Below, piece by piece: positions 16,558 through 25,140 of a stretch of DNA of 64,000 bases. The notes below the pieces were generated by a model, which ran no database searches, had not been told where the DNA came from, and saw only the letters and a list, made by a program, of their open reading frames with translations. Position 1 is the stretch's first letter; every line of letters starts with the position of its first letter. The stretch spans positions 44,028 through 108,027 of the forward strand of contig NZ_CANMRA010000014.1 in NCBI RefSeq assembly GCF_947500125.1, written 5' to 3'. The position numbers and the translations under genes were made by a program. Origin of the DNA: an uncultured Kocuria sp. GTDB taxonomy: Bacteria > Actinomycetota > Actinomycetes > Actinomycetales > Micrococcaceae.

Positions 16558-16606
16558 ACTAGATTGTCTAGTTATCAGCTTTTCTCTTTATCAGATCGCC
16601 TACACT
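16558..16606 (+). promoter_or_regulatory. MarR operator palindrome and leaderless promoter
   Basis: ACTAGATTGTCTAGT at 16558-16572 is a perfect 6+6 palindrome around TTG, the form and size of a MarR-family operator. TACACT at 16601-16606 ends six bases before ATG 16613, indicating a leaderless transcript. The palindrome lies in the expected position for autoregulation and could also control the divergent hypothetical gene. Confidence 0.5.
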
Positions 16607-16612
16607 GATGCC

Positions 16613-17170
16613 ATGAGCGCACACCCCACGACCTCGTCCGGCTACTGGTACGCCGCCGACGGCGAGCGCCCACCGGCCCTGCAGGTACTCGAAGCCCTGC
16701 GGGCCTACCGCACGGCCGAGTCCGCCATGCGCCTGCGGACCCGGGAGTCCATGGGCATGGGGGAGAAGGATGTGCTGGCCCTGCGCTATCTGCTCGAGGC
16801 GGACCGCGCCGGGACCCCGCTGAGCCCGCGGGACCTGGCGAGCAAGCTGGGGATCTCCTCGGCCTCCACCACCACGCTGCTGGACCGGCTCTCCCGCAGC
16901 GGCCACGTGGCGCGCCGTCCGCACCCCACGGACCGGCGGGCGCTGGTGATCGTGGCCACCGAGGAGGCCGACTGCGAGGTCCGCTCCACCCTCGGAGCCA
17001 TGCACGAGCGGATGATGCGCGCGGCCCGCGAGCTGAGCGCCGAGGAGGCCGCCACCGTGACCGCCTTCCTGCACGCGATGGCCGAGGCGGTCGAGGCCGC
17101 CGACGAGCCCCAGCTCGAGGAGCGGGTCGAGGACTGCCGGCAGGCGGCCCCGGACCACGGGGCCGCCTGA
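16613..17170 (+). CDS. MarR-family transcriptional regulator
   Basis: A 185-residue MarR-type dimeric winged-helix regulator. The DNA-binding part is about residues 45-115: SPRDLASKLGISSASTTTLLDR (core DLASKLGISSASTTTLLD) is the recognition helix region and RRPHPTDRRALVIV is the wing with the conserved Asp-Arg. N- and C-terminal helices give the dimer domain. The start at ATG 16613 is chosen because it coincides with the predicted transcription start and no ribosome site exists. Target genes may be its own and the divergent hypothetical gene; the ligand is unknown. Confidence 0.9.
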   Translation: MSAHPTTSSGYWYAADGERPPALQVLEALRAYRTAESAMRLRTRESMGMGEKDVLALRYLLEADRAGTPLSPRDLASKLGISSASTTTLLDRLSRSGHVARRPHPTDRRALVIVATEEADCEVRSTLGAMHERMMRAARELSAEEAATVTAFLHAMAEAVEAADEPQLEERVEDCRQAAPDHGAA

Positions 17171-17235
17171 GCCGGGCGCCCCTCCCGCCGGACGCCGCTC
17201 GGCCCTCCGTCGACTGCCCGAGGGGCGTCCGACGG

Positions 17236-17281
17236 CGACGCCGGTCCCGGCCCTCCGTGCGGAAGGCCGGGACCGGCGTCG
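17236..17281. terminator. 17-bp hairpin between convergent MarR and mmsA
   Basis: Perfect arms at 17236-17252 and 17265-17281 with a 12-nt loop form a strong GC hairpin between the two convergent genes, consistent with a bidirectional terminator. Confidence 0.75.
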
Positions 17282-17307
17282 TCGTTCGCGGAGGTCCTGC
17301 GGGCCCG

Positions 17308-18867
17308 TCAGTGGGTCGGGAAGCCCAGGTTGATCTGCGACTCCGAGGGCTCGGGCCAGCGCGTGGTCACGAGCTTGCGGCGGGTGTAGAAGTTGAACGC
17401 CTCCGGCCCGTACATGTGGGTGTCGCCGAACAGGGAGTTCTTCCAGCCGCCGAACGAGAACGCGCCGATGGGCACCGGGATCGGGACGTTGACCCCCACC
17501 ATGCCGACCTCGATCTCGAACTCGAACTGCCGGGCGGTCTTGCCGTCACGGGTGAACACCGCCACCCCGTTGGCGAACTGGTTGGTGTTGATCAGCCGCA
17601 CGGCCTCCTCGTAGGTGTCCACGCGCACCACGGACAGGACCGGGCCGAAGATCTCCTCGTCGTAGGCCTTCATGCCGGGCTTCACGTGGTCCAGCAGCGA
17701 GACGCCGGTGAAGAACCCGTCGCCGTCGAACTCCTGCTGGGTGCCGTCGACGACGACGGTCGCGCCCTCGGCGGAGGCTCCCGTCACGTAGCCGTTGACC
17801 CGCTCGAGGGCCTGGGCGGTGATGAGCGGGCCCATCTCCGAGGCCGGGTCGGTGCCGTCGCCGATGGTCAGCCGCGCGATCCGCTCCTTCAGCCGTTCGA
17901 TCAGCGGATCGGCCACGTCCCCGACGGTGACGAGCACCGAGACCGCCATGCAGCGCTCGCCGGCGGAGCCGTAGGCCGCCGAGATCGCGGCGTCCGCGGC
18001 CCCGTCCAGATCGGCGTCCGGCATGACCACCATGTGGTTCTTCGCCCCGCCCAGCGCCTGGACGCGCTTGCCGTGCTGGGCCGAGGTCTCGTAGATGTAC
18101 TTGGCGATCGGGGTGGAGCCCACGAAGGACACGGCCTTGACCAGCGGATTGGTCAGCAGCTCGTCCACGGCCACCTTGTCCCCGTGGACCACGTTGAGCA
18201 CTCCCGGGGGCAGGCCGGCCTCGGCGAAGGCCTCGGCGATCCACACCGCCGCCGAGGGGTCCCGCTCCGAGGGCTTGAGGATCACGGTGTTGCCGGCGGC
18301 GATCGCGGTCGTGATCATCCACAGCGGGACCATGGCGGGGAAGTTGAACGGCGTGATGCACGCGACCACCCCCACCGGCTGGCGGGTCTGGTGGACGTCC
18401 ACCCCGGTGGCGGCCTGCTCGAGGAACTCGCCCTTCATGTGGTGCATGACCCCCGCGCAGAACTGCACGTTCTCCAGTCCGCGGGCGACCTCCCCGGCCG
18501 CGTCCGAGAGGACCTTGCCGTGCTCGGCGGTGATGATCGCGGCCAGCTCCGGGGTGCGCTCCCGGATGATGTTCTCGACCTTGAACATGATGGCCGAGCG
18601 CTTGGCCATCCCGGTGGCCCGCCAGCCCGGCAGGGCGAGCTCGGCGGCCTCCACGGCGGTGGCGACGTCCTCGGCGGAGGCCAGCAGCACCTGCTTGGCC
18701 ACCTGACCGGTCGCGGGGTTGTAGACGTCGGCGGTCCGCTCGGACCCGCCGTGGCGCTTCCCGTCGATGAAGTGCTCGATGACCTCCCCGACGCCCTGGG
18801 GGTCAGGGGTGCCCCGCTCGGCGTCCTGCCGCGCGCGGGTCTCGGCGTCCTGCTTGGTGTTCTGCAT
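17308..18867 (-). CDS. mmsA: Methylmalonate-semialdehyde dehydrogenase (CoA-acylating)
   Basis: A 519-residue aldehyde dehydrogenase-family protein. It starts at ATG (18865-18867) with GAGGAG upstream. TPFNFPAMVPLWM, KPSERDPSA (NAD site) and GSAGERCMAVS with catalytic Cys306 are the methylmalonate-semialdehyde dehydrogenase signatures, and the ending GPEAFNFYTRRKLVTTRW is characteristic. The N-terminal 25 residues are an extra charged leader. It oxidises methylmalonate semialdehyde to propionyl-CoA in valine and thymine breakdown. It lies 35 nt downstream of mmsB, which makes its substrate precursor, so the two form an operon. Confidence 0.95.
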   Translation of the reverse strand: MQNTKQDAETRARQDAERGTPDPQGVGEVIEHFIDGKRHGGSERTADVYNPATGQVAKQVLLASAEDVATAVEAAELALPGWRATGMAKRSAIMFKVENIIRERTPELAAIITAEHGKVLSDAAGEVARGLENVQFCAGVMHHMKGEFLEQAATGVDVHQTRQPVGVVACITPFNFPAMVPLWMITTAIAAGNTVILKPSERDPSAAVWIAEAFAEAGLPPGVLNVVHGDKVAVDELLTNPLVKAVSFVGSTPIAKYIYETSAQHGKRVQALGGAKNHMVVMPDADLDGAADAAISAAYGSAGERCMAVSVLVTVGDVADPLIERLKERIARLTIGDGTDPASEMGPLITAQALERVNGYVTGASAEGATVVVDGTQQEFDGDGFFTGVSLLDHVKPGMKAYDEEIFGPVLSVVRVDTYEEAVRLINTNQFANGVAVFTRDGKTARQFEFEIEVGMVGVNVPIPVPIGAFSFGGWKNSLFGDTHMYGPEAFNFYTRRKLVTTRWPEPSESQINLGFPTH

Positions 18868-18902
18868 GGTGTTCTCCTCGGTCGTGGTGGTCTCGGCGCC
18901 GC

Positions 18903-19823
18903 TCAGGCCTGGTCCGGGTCCCAGCCCTGGATCTTCCCGTCCGGCGCGGCGTACTTGGTGATGAGGGAGCAGTCCTTGTCCCCGAGGCCCTCGTCGATGA
19001 GCTGCTGGAGCCTCTCGGCCACGAGCTCCGCGGCGGGCAGCTGCACGCCGGTCTGCTCGCCCGCCATGAGGGCCAGGCCGGCGTCCTTGGCGGCGAGGGT
19101 GGCGCTGAAGGTGGCCTCGAAGTTCTTGTTGGCCGCGGCGGAGTCCACGATCCCGGGCACGGGGTACCAGGTCTGCAGCGCCCAGGAGTTGCCGGAGGAC
19201 ACCGAGGCGATGTCCCAGAACACCTGGGGGTCCAGACCCAGCCGGTCGGCGAGCACGGAGCCCTCGGCGCAGGCCTCGAGGCAGATGAACAGCATCATGT
19301 TGTTGACGATCTTGGCGGCCTGGCCCGTGCCGGCGTGGCCCGTGGCCACGATCTTGCGGGCCATGGGCTCGATGAACGTCCGGGCCTGCTCGACGACGTC
19401 GGGCTTCCCGCCGACCATGAAGGTCAGGGTGGCCGCGGCCGCGCCGCTGATCCCGCCGGAGACCGGCGCGTCCACGAAGCGGAAGCCGGCGTCCTCGGCC
19501 GCCTGGTGGAGGTGCTCCGCGGTCTCCACGTCGATCGTGGAACTGTCGATGAGCAGCGCGTCCTTGGGTGCGAGCGCGATGACGCCGCTGTCGCCGAGGT
19601 AGACGGCGCGGGCGTGCTCGCCCTTGGGGAGCATCGTGAACACGACCTCGGCGCCCTGCAGCGCCTCCTCCAGCGTGTCGAAGGTCTGCACTCCGTGGTC
19701 GCGGGCGGCCGCCATGGCGGTGGCGCTGACGTCGTGGCCGCGGACGTCGTGGCCCGCCTTGACGAGGTTGCCGGACATCGGGTTGCCCATGTGGCCGAGG
19801 CCGATCCAGGTGATGGTGGTCAT
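18903..19823 (-). CDS. mmsB: 3-hydroxyisobutyrate dehydrogenase
   Basis: A 306-residue beta-hydroxyacid dehydrogenase. The N-terminal NAD motif GLGHMGNPMSGNL begins at residue 8; DAPVSGGISGA is the substrate-binding loop and GHAGTGQAAKIVNNM carries the catalytic Lys. It oxidises 3-hydroxyisobutyrate to methylmalonate semialdehyde, the substrate of mmsA directly downstream. AAGGGA precedes ATG 19823. The operon may be fed by valine catabolism; acyl-CoA dehydrogenase and enoyl-CoA hydratase genes earlier in the window could belong to the same route but are not adjacent. Confidence 0.95.
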   Translation of the reverse strand: MTTITWIGLGHMGNPMSGNLVKAGHDVRGHDVSATAMAAARDHGVQTFDTLEEALQGAEVVFTMLPKGEHARAVYLGDSGVIALAPKDALLIDSSTIDVETAEHLHQAAEDAGFRFVDAPVSGGISGAAAATLTFMVGGKPDVVEQARTFIEPMARKIVATGHAGTGQAAKIVNNMMLFICLEACAEGSVLADRLGLDPQVFWDIASVSSGNSWALQTWYPVPGIVDSAAANKNFEATFSATLAAKDAGLALMAGEQTGVQLPAAELVAERLQQLIDEGLGDKDCSLITKYAAPDGKIQGWDPDQA

Positions 19824-19848
19824 CGGGGAGTCCCTTCTGCAAGGTCTA

Positions 19849-19938
19849 GAACTGCGGGGTCGTGAACTGCGGTGTGCCGAACTGCGGGGTCGTGAACTGC
19901 GGTGTGCCGAACTGCGGGGTCGTGAACTGCGGGGTGTC
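19849..19938. repeat. 15-nt tandem repeat, six copies (GAACTGCGGKGTSGT-like)
   Basis: Six consecutive 15-nt units at 19849-19938 begin GAACTGCGG and alternate two endings (GGTCGT and TGTGCC), so a 30-nt higher-order unit repeats about three times. The array fills much of the 204-nt gap between mmsB and the MHS transporter. It is not a CRISPR: no spacers exist. Confidence 0.9.
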
Positions 19939-20027
19939 GCGAGGTGGGGTCATGCGCAGCGCGCCCAGCGGCGGACCGGAGAACCGGTCCGCCGCTGGGC
20001 GCGGGAGGGTGCTGATGCGGGTGCGGA

Positions 20028-21425
20028 TCAGGAGGCCCGGTCCCGGGCGGACTTCTCCTCGGAGAGCCGGCGCCGGTCCTCGGCGTCGATGTCCTGGAGG
20101 GAGATGCCCTTGGTCTCGCGCAGCGTCCACACCGCGAACAGGGTGATGAGGCAGGCGATGGCGATGTAGATCGCGATCGGCACCCAGGAGTTGAACTCGC
20201 GCAGCAGCGCGGTCGCGATGATCGGGGCCAGGGAGCCGGCCACGATGGAGGTCACCTGGTAGCCCAGGGAGACGCCCGAGTAGCGCATCCGGGTGGGGAA
20301 CATCTCGGCCATGATCGCCGGCTGCCCGGCGTACATGAGCGCGTGGATCATCAGGCCGATGGTGATGGCCGCCAGGATGATGAAGCTGTTGTCCGTGTTG
20401 AACATCGGGAACGCGATGAACGCCCAGAAGATGCCGAGGAAGGCGCCGGCGGCGTACATCGGGCGGCGGCCCACCTTGTCGGTGGCCCGGCCGACGAGCG
20501 GCACGCAGATCGCGTGGATGACGTGGGCGATCAGCAGCAGCAGCAGGATCCGGCTGGTGTCCACGTCCCGCTGGGTGGACAGGTAGGTGATCGAGAAGGT
20601 CACCACCACGTAGTAGAGGATGTTCTCCGCGAAGCGCAGGCCCATGGCGCCGAAGACGCCGCGGGGGTAGCGGCGGAAGACCTCGCCCACGCCGTATGCC
20701 GCGGACTTCTCCTCGCGGACCTCCTGCTGGGCCTCCTTGAAGATCGCGGCGTCCGTGACGTGGGTGCGGATGTAGTAGCCGATGGCCACGATGACGATCG
20801 AGAGCCAGAAGCCCACGCGCCAGCCCCAGGAGAGGAAGGCTTCCTCGGAGAGGGTGAAGGACAGGGTGAGCAGCACGACGGTGGCCAGCAGGTTGCCCAG
20901 CGGCACGGCGGCCTGCGGCCAGCTGGACCAGAAGCCGCGCTCCTTGTTGGGGGCGTGCTCGGCCACGAGCAGGACGGCGCCGCCCCACTCGCCGCCCACC
21001 GCGAAGCCCTGCACGAAGCGCAGGACCACCAGCATGGCGGGGGCCCAGTAGCCGACCTGCTCGAAGCCGGGCAGGCAGCCCATCAGGAACGTGGCCGCGC
21101 CGACCATGACGATCGAGATCTGCAGCAGGTGCTTGCGCCCGTACTTGTCGCCGAAGTGGCCGAAGACGATGCCGCCCAGCGGGCGGGCGATGAAGCCGAC
21201 CGCGTAGATCAGGAACGCCTTGAGGATGCCGTCCAGCGGGTTGCCGGTGTCCACGAAGAACAGCTGGCCGAAGACCAGGGTGGACGCGGTGGCGAAGAGG
21301 AAGAACTCGTACCACTCCACGACCGTGCCGGCCATCGATGCCGCCACGACCTTCTTCAGTCCGCCCCGGTTCTCGGGGGAGTCGTTCGGGTCCGCCGAGG
21401 CGGCGACCCTGTCCTCAGTGCTCAT
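20028..21425 (-). CDS. MHS-family (ProP/ShiA-like) MFS transporter
   Basis: A 465-residue metabolite:H+ symporter with 12 predicted TM segments. GTVVEWYEFFLFATAS, RPLGGIVFGHFGDKYGRK (quoted core GHFGDKYGRK) and VGGEWGGAVLLVAEHAP are the MHS signatures. It imports a small organic acid or betaine-like solute. AGGAGAACCCC precedes ATG 21425. It lies upstream of mmsB, on the same strand, and might be co-transcribed with mmsB-mmsA through the 15-nt repeat array, in which case a branched-chain acid such as 3-hydroxyisobutyrate would be a natural substrate (inference). A LysR gene is divergent from it. Confidence 0.92.
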   Translation of the reverse strand: MSTEDRVAASADPNDSPENRGGLKKVVAASMAGTVVEWYEFFLFATASTLVFGQLFFVDTGNPLDGILKAFLIYAVGFIARPLGGIVFGHFGDKYGRKHLLQISIVMVGAATFLMGCLPGFEQVGYWAPAMLVVLRFVQGFAVGGEWGGAVLLVAEHAPNKERGFWSSWPQAAVPLGNLLATVVLLTLSFTLSEEAFLSWGWRVGFWLSIVIVAIGYYIRTHVTDAAIFKEAQQEVREEKSAAYGVGEVFRRYPRGVFGAMGLRFAENILYYVVVTFSITYLSTQRDVDTSRILLLLLIAHVIHAICVPLVGRATDKVGRRPMYAAGAFLGIFWAFIAFPMFNTDNSFIILAAITIGLMIHALMYAGQPAIMAEMFPTRMRYSGVSLGYQVTSIVAGSLAPIIATALLREFNSWVPIAIYIAIACLITLFAVWTLRETKGISLQDIDAEDRRRLSEEKSARDRAS

Positions 21426-21528
21426 GGGGTTCTCCTAGTGCTGGGGGAACGGTGACGGTGGTCACATTGTTTGCCTACAGTGTGCGGATCTGTGGTGCGC
21501 TTCACAATGACCATGCGCTCGCCGTGCC

Positions 21529-21544
21529 TGTGCAAAAATGCACA
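21529..21544. promoter_or_regulatory. Perfect 16-bp palindrome TGTGCAAAAATGCACA
   Basis: The palindrome has arms TGTGCA/TGCACA around AAAA and contains T-N11-A-type symmetry used by LysR proteins. A second partial dyad, TGTG-N8-CACA, lies at 21491-21506. Both are in the 177-bp gap between the divergent MHS transporter and the LysR gene, so they probably are operators for the LysR protein. Confidence 0.5.
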
Positions 21545-21602
21545 TGCCGCCCGGTCCTGTGCGTCCCCCGGTGCGGTTCCAGCCATCCGGAGGAGTTGCC
21601 CC

Positions 21603-22505
21603 TTGTCGCACGGCGCCGACGACCTCCTGCTCCTGCTCGCGGTGGTCCGCCACGGCTCCTACGCCGGCGCGGCCGCGGACCTCGGGCTCAGTCACACGAC
21701 CGTGTCGCGGCGGATGGCCGCGCTCGAGAAGACCGTGGGCGCCCGGCTGCTCGTGCGCACCGGCGAGATGTGGGAGCCCAGCGAGCTCGGCCGGAAGTTC
21801 GTGGCCGCCGGCGAGGAGATCGAGGCCGCCATGGGCTCCCTCCCGCTCGGGGCGGGCGGGCGCGGCAACACCATCAACGGCGTGGTGCGGGCCATGGCCC
21901 CGGACGGCTTCGGCGGCGTGGTGATGGGCGCGGCCATGCGGCGGCTGATCGAGGAGCACCCCGGGGTGCGGCTGGAGATGATCAACGCGGCCCGGCGGGC
22001 GCAGACCAACCCGGTGGGCATCGACCTGGAGGTGGTCGTCGGGCGCCCGGAGGTCTCCCGCAAGGAGGCCTTCCACCTGGCCGACTACTCCCTGGGGGTC
22101 TACGCCTCACAGGACTACCTCGCCACGCACCCGCCCCTGCGCACCTCCGACCAGGTGCAGGACCACCCGCTCATCTACTTCGTGGAGTCGATGCAGGACG
22201 TCGCGGAGCTGGACATCCCGCGCCGGCGGTTCCCGCGGATGCGCCAGGGCGTGGGGGCGACGTCGTCGGTGGTGCACGTGGAGCTCACCCGCGCCGGCGC
22301 GGGCATCGGGCTGCTCCCCTGCTATCTCGCCGAGCGGACCGGGGACCTGGTGCGGCTCTTCCCCGAGGAGCTGTGGTTCCCCGTGGAGTACTGGGTGGTC
22401 TCCCGCACCGACCTGCTGCGCCGGCCCGCCGTGCAGGCGGTCATGGAAGCGATCCGCGCGGCCGTGGCCGACATGAAGGAGGAGCTCATCGCCGCTCCGC
22501 GGTGA
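21603..22505 (+). CDS. LysR-family transcriptional regulator
   Basis: A 300-residue LysR-type regulator. The start is taken as TTG 21603 because GGAGGAG ends 7 nt upstream, and this places the helix-turn-helix (LAVVRHGSYAGAAADLGLS, then HTTVSRRMAALE) at the normal distance from the N-terminus. The effector domain follows from about residue 90; MINAARRAQTNP and the ending are ordinary. It is divergent from the MHS transporter and is the likely regulator of that gene and perhaps of mmsBA. It contains an RRMAALEKTVGARLLVRT linker-helix stretch typical of the family. Confidence 0.88.
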   Translation: MSHGADDLLLLLAVVRHGSYAGAAADLGLSHTTVSRRMAALEKTVGARLLVRTGEMWEPSELGRKFVAAGEEIEAAMGSLPLGAGGRGNTINGVVRAMAPDGFGGVVMGAAMRRLIEEHPGVRLEMINAARRAQTNPVGIDLEVVVGRPEVSRKEAFHLADYSLGVYASQDYLATHPPLRTSDQVQDHPLIYFVESMQDVAELDIPRRRFPRMRQGVGATSSVVHVELTRAGAGIGLLPCYLAERTGDLVRLFPEELWFPVEYWVVSRTDLLRRPAVQAVMEAIRAAVADMKEELIAAPR

Positions 22506-22648
22506 GCTCGGCCCGGCCGCGCGCACCGGCTGCGCGCAATGGCCGGTGCGTCCGGTGAGCTCTGCGTGAAGTTCCCGGTGGGCCAGGAAGGAGCCCCGTA
22601 CGCTCGGGAACGACCCTGTCGCACGACCACCATCAGAGGAGCGATCCC

Positions 22649-23737
22649 TTGGAGTACACCCGACTCGGCAGTTCCGGCCTCTACGTCTCCCGGCTGGCCC
22701 TGGGCACCATCCCCTTCGGCTCCGGCGGAGGGTTCGAGAAGATCGCGGGGCTCGGCCCGGACGAGGCGAAGCGCCAGATCGACGAGGCCCTGGGCCGCGG
22801 CGTGAACTTCATCGACACCGCCAACCTCTACTCGGGCGGGGACTCGGAGCGGGTCCTGGGCGAGGTCCTGGGGAGCAGGCGGGACGACGTCGTCCTCACC
22901 TCGAAGGCCCGGACCCCCACCGGGGACGGTCCGAACGACGGCGGCGCCAGCCGGATCCACCTGACCCGGGCTGTCGAGGACAGCCTGAAGCGGTTGCAGA
23001 CCGACCACCTCGACCTGCTCTACGTCCACCAGTGGGACGGGCAGACCCCGATCACCGAGACCATCGCGACCGCCGACGAGCTGATCCGGGCCGGGAAGAT
23101 CCGGTACTGGGGCGTCTCCAACTACAACGGGTGGCAGCTGGCCAAGACGGTGTACGAGGCCCGGGCGGCCGGTCTCGAGGGCCCGATCGCGCACCAGGCC
23201 TACTACACGCCGGAGGCCCGGGAGATCGAGTACGAGATCGTCCCGGCCGCCCGGGACCTCGGGATCGCGACCTTCGGCTGGAGCCCTCTGGGCGAGGGGC
23301 TGCTCAACGGCAAGGTCCGCCGCGGTGCCGAGACCCCCTCCGACACCCGGCAGGGCACGGGGTGGCCCGAACCGCACGTGACGGACCGGAACCGCGCGTA
23401 CGACCTGATCGAGCTCTTCGACGAGATCGCCGGGGAGCTCGGCTGGACGATCCCCCAGGTGGTGATCTCCTGGATCCTGGGCCGCCCGGGCATCGACGGG
23501 ACCGTGATCGCCGCGCGCAGGTTCGAGCACCTCCAGGAGGACCTCGACGCCGCCGAGCTGACGCTGCCGCAGGAGGCCCGGGACCGGATCACCACGGCGT
23601 CGCAGCTGCCCGCCTACTACCCCTTGTGGCACCGGCTGCTCAACGGCCAGGACCGGCCCGAGCCCGCGGAGGCGGAGTTCTACGCCGAGCAGCGGGGCCA
23701 CGTCTTCGGGGAAAACCGGGCGACCGCGGGTCGATGA
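22649..23737 (+). CDS. Aldo/keto reductase
   Basis: A 362-residue TIM-barrel NADPH oxidoreductase. Start is TTG 22649 after AGAGGAGCG. The tetrad is complete: Asp56 and Tyr61 (NFIDTANLY), Lys86 (LTSKAR) and His127 (YVHQWD). GVSNYNGWQL is the family binding-loop motif, and GTVIAARRFEHLQEDL in the C-terminal part marks the AKR11/YhdN-like coenzyme-binding branch. The physiological substrate is unknown; such enzymes reduce aldehydes, quinones or sugar-derived carbonyls. It is transcribed alone with no clear neighbour in its pathway. Confidence 0.92.
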   Translation: MEYTRLGSSGLYVSRLALGTIPFGSGGGFEKIAGLGPDEAKRQIDEALGRGVNFIDTANLYSGGDSERVLGEVLGSRRDDVVLTSKARTPTGDGPNDGGASRIHLTRAVEDSLKRLQTDHLDLLYVHQWDGQTPITETIATADELIRAGKIRYWGVSNYNGWQLAKTVYEARAAGLEGPIAHQAYYTPEAREIEYEIVPAARDLGIATFGWSPLGEGLLNGKVRRGAETPSDTRQGTGWPEPHVTDRNRAYDLIELFDEIAGELGWTIPQVVISWILGRPGIDGTVIAARRFEHLQEDLDAAELTLPQEARDRITTASQLPAYYPLWHRLLNGQDRPEPAEAEFYAEQRGHVFGENRATAGR

Positions 23738-24106
23738 CCTGGCGGTCCTGGAGGGGGTCCTGTCCGTGGTCGAGCACGGCATCGCCGGGAGGGACCTCCC
23801 CGCCGAGCCGGGCTTCGGGTCGGGGATCACCCGCTGGTTCCTGCCGACGGACTGCCCCGGGCGGTGGCGATCACCATCGTCTGGGTCCGCCGATTGCCCC
23901 GGAAGGACGATCGGCACCACGTGGTGGTGCCTCAGTTCCCCACCGACCACGGTGAGCACGGCCAGGACGGCGCTCCAGATCCCCGCGGCGCGCCGGGCGG
24001 ATCGTTCCGTCTCCGTCAACGTTGCGTGCGTGGCTCGGCTCCGGAGGTTCCCCGACCGCCGATCTGCACTGCCCACCATCGCCCGTCCCGGCCCGGTCTT
24101 CGGGTC
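23738..24106. other. No convincing gene
   Basis: About 370 bp with open frames in several phases but no ribosome site, family match or sensible codon bias. The minus strand contains a hydrophobic stretch (AGIWSAVLAVLTVVGGE) that could be a fragment of a small membrane protein. The region may be degenerate. Confidence 0.4.
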
Positions 24107-24151
24107 GTGGGAGGTCAGGCAGCCGCGGGAGGGGCGCCGAAGAGGGGGGGT

Positions 24152-24538
24152 GTGGCTGCACGGGCATCGTGGGGGCGGTGGTCGGTCGTCGTCGGTCTGG
24201 TCGGGATGCTGGTGGGGGCCCTCGATCCCCTGGAGGGGTCGCTGGTCATCGTGCCGGGCGCAGTCCTGGCCGCCCTCGGTGCGTTCCTCGGCCGGAGCCG
24301 GCGCCGGGTGCTCTCCTACTGGGCGGTGGCTCTGGTGGTCGTCGGTGTGGCGGCGATGTTCGGCGTGAGTGCTGTCGGGGGCGTGGGAGAGGGGACCGGG
24401 CGTTCCCTCTGGTGGGCGGTGCCCGTGGTGGTGCCCTATGCTGCCGGCTGGGTGCTGGGGCTCATCGGGGCCGTCTCCGCAGTGATCGAGTTCTTCCCCC
24501 GTTCCACGCGCAGGGGTCACCGGCCACGAGCCCGATGA
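24152..24538 (+). CDS. Small integral membrane protein, unknown
   Basis: Up to 128 residues from GTG 24152 (an upstream GTG at 24107 is an alternative). Four hydrophobic segments at about residues 10-28, 30-48, 57-75 and 88-115 with loops containing RRRV and a Trp-rich segment TGRSLWWAVPVVVPYAAGW. No family was recognised. A purine-rich run before 24152 could be a ribosome site but the spacing is poor, so the start is uncertain. It ends in RRGHRPRAR, a basic cytosolic tail. Confidence 0.5.
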   Translation: MAARASWGRWSVVVGLVGMLVGALDPLEGSLVIVPGAVLAALGAFLGRSRRRVLSYWAVALVVVGVAAMFGVSAVGGVGEGTGRSLWWAVPVVVPYAAGWVLGLIGAVSAVIEFFPRSTRRGHRPRAR

Positions 24539-24749
24539 GGGCCCGTCCCTGCTGTCCCGGCCCGGTGTGGTGGCGACCCGAACCGGAACCTTCGGCGCCG
24601 TGGTCCATCAGGGCGGCTTTCCGCTGGTCCGACCCCCGTCCGGTCGCTGACCGAGGCCGGGGCCCCCACCTCCGCAGACCTGCACTCACGGTTCCTTCGG
24701 CCGCCGCCGGCCACGGCCTGTCCGTGCGCCATGGGGGGTGGTGGCATCC

Positions 24750-24796
24750 ACTACTCGGCGTTACTATGTACCAGTAGTCAACAACACTGAGTAGTC
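24750..24796. promoter_or_regulatory. AGTAGT-type repeats before PadR gene
   Basis: ACTACTCG at 24750-24757, CAGTAGTC at 24772-24779 and GAGTAGTC at 24789-24796 repeat the same AGTAGT core, the first inverted. They lie just upstream of the padR-like gene, where PadR proteins normally bind to repress themselves. The 24539-24808 gap holds nothing else clear. Confidence 0.4.
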
Positions 24797-24808
24797 GGAG
24801 GGGGGCGC

Positions 24809-25138
24809 GTGGGCAAGCAGGCGACGGAAATGCTCAAGGGCATCCTGGAGGGGATCGTCCTGGCGATCCTGTCCGACCGGCCGGCGTACGGCTACGAGAT
24901 CACGGCGCGGCTGCGCGAGCAGGGCTTCGCCGACATCGCCGAGGGGACCATCTATGCGCTGCTCCTGAGGATCGAGCAGCGCAGTCTCGTCGACGTGGAG
25001 AAGGTCCCCTCCGAGAAGGGGCCGCCGCGCAAGGTGTACTCCCTCAACGCGCAGGGGCGGGACGTGCTCGCCGAGTTCTGGAGGACCTGGAGCTTCCTCG
25101 CCGAACGACTGGAACAGCTCCGCGAAGGAGGCAGATAG
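24809..25138 (+). CDS. PadR-family transcriptional regulator
   Basis: A 109-residue winged-helix regulator starting at GTG 24809 after GGAGGGGGGC. The PadR domain is complete: YGYEITARLREQGFADI then EGTIYALLLRIEQRSLV and KGPPRKVYSLNAQG, the last being the wing. It should form a dimer and repress its operon until a ligand binds. The DUF1048 gene begins 2 nt after its stop, a pairing common in Actinobacteria and Firmicutes. Confidence 0.92.
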   Translation: MGKQATEMLKGILEGIVLAILSDRPAYGYEITARLREQGFADIAEGTIYALLLRIEQRSLVDVEKVPSEKGPPRKVYSLNAQGRDVLAEFWRTWSFLAERLEQLREGGR

Positions 25139-25140
25139 CC

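Noticed and set aside
17257..19602. Long rightward frame opposite mmsA and mmsB
   Set aside because: Antisense to two confidently identified enzymes; no start signal or recognisable domain.
19849..19938. 15-nt array as CRISPR repeats
   Set aside because: No variable spacers between units and far too short; it is a simple tandem repeat.
23766..24368. Rightward frame of about 200 codons after the aldo/keto reductase
   Set aside because: Ser/Arg/Thr-rich composition without motif, and it overlaps a better membrane-protein frame at 24152-24538.
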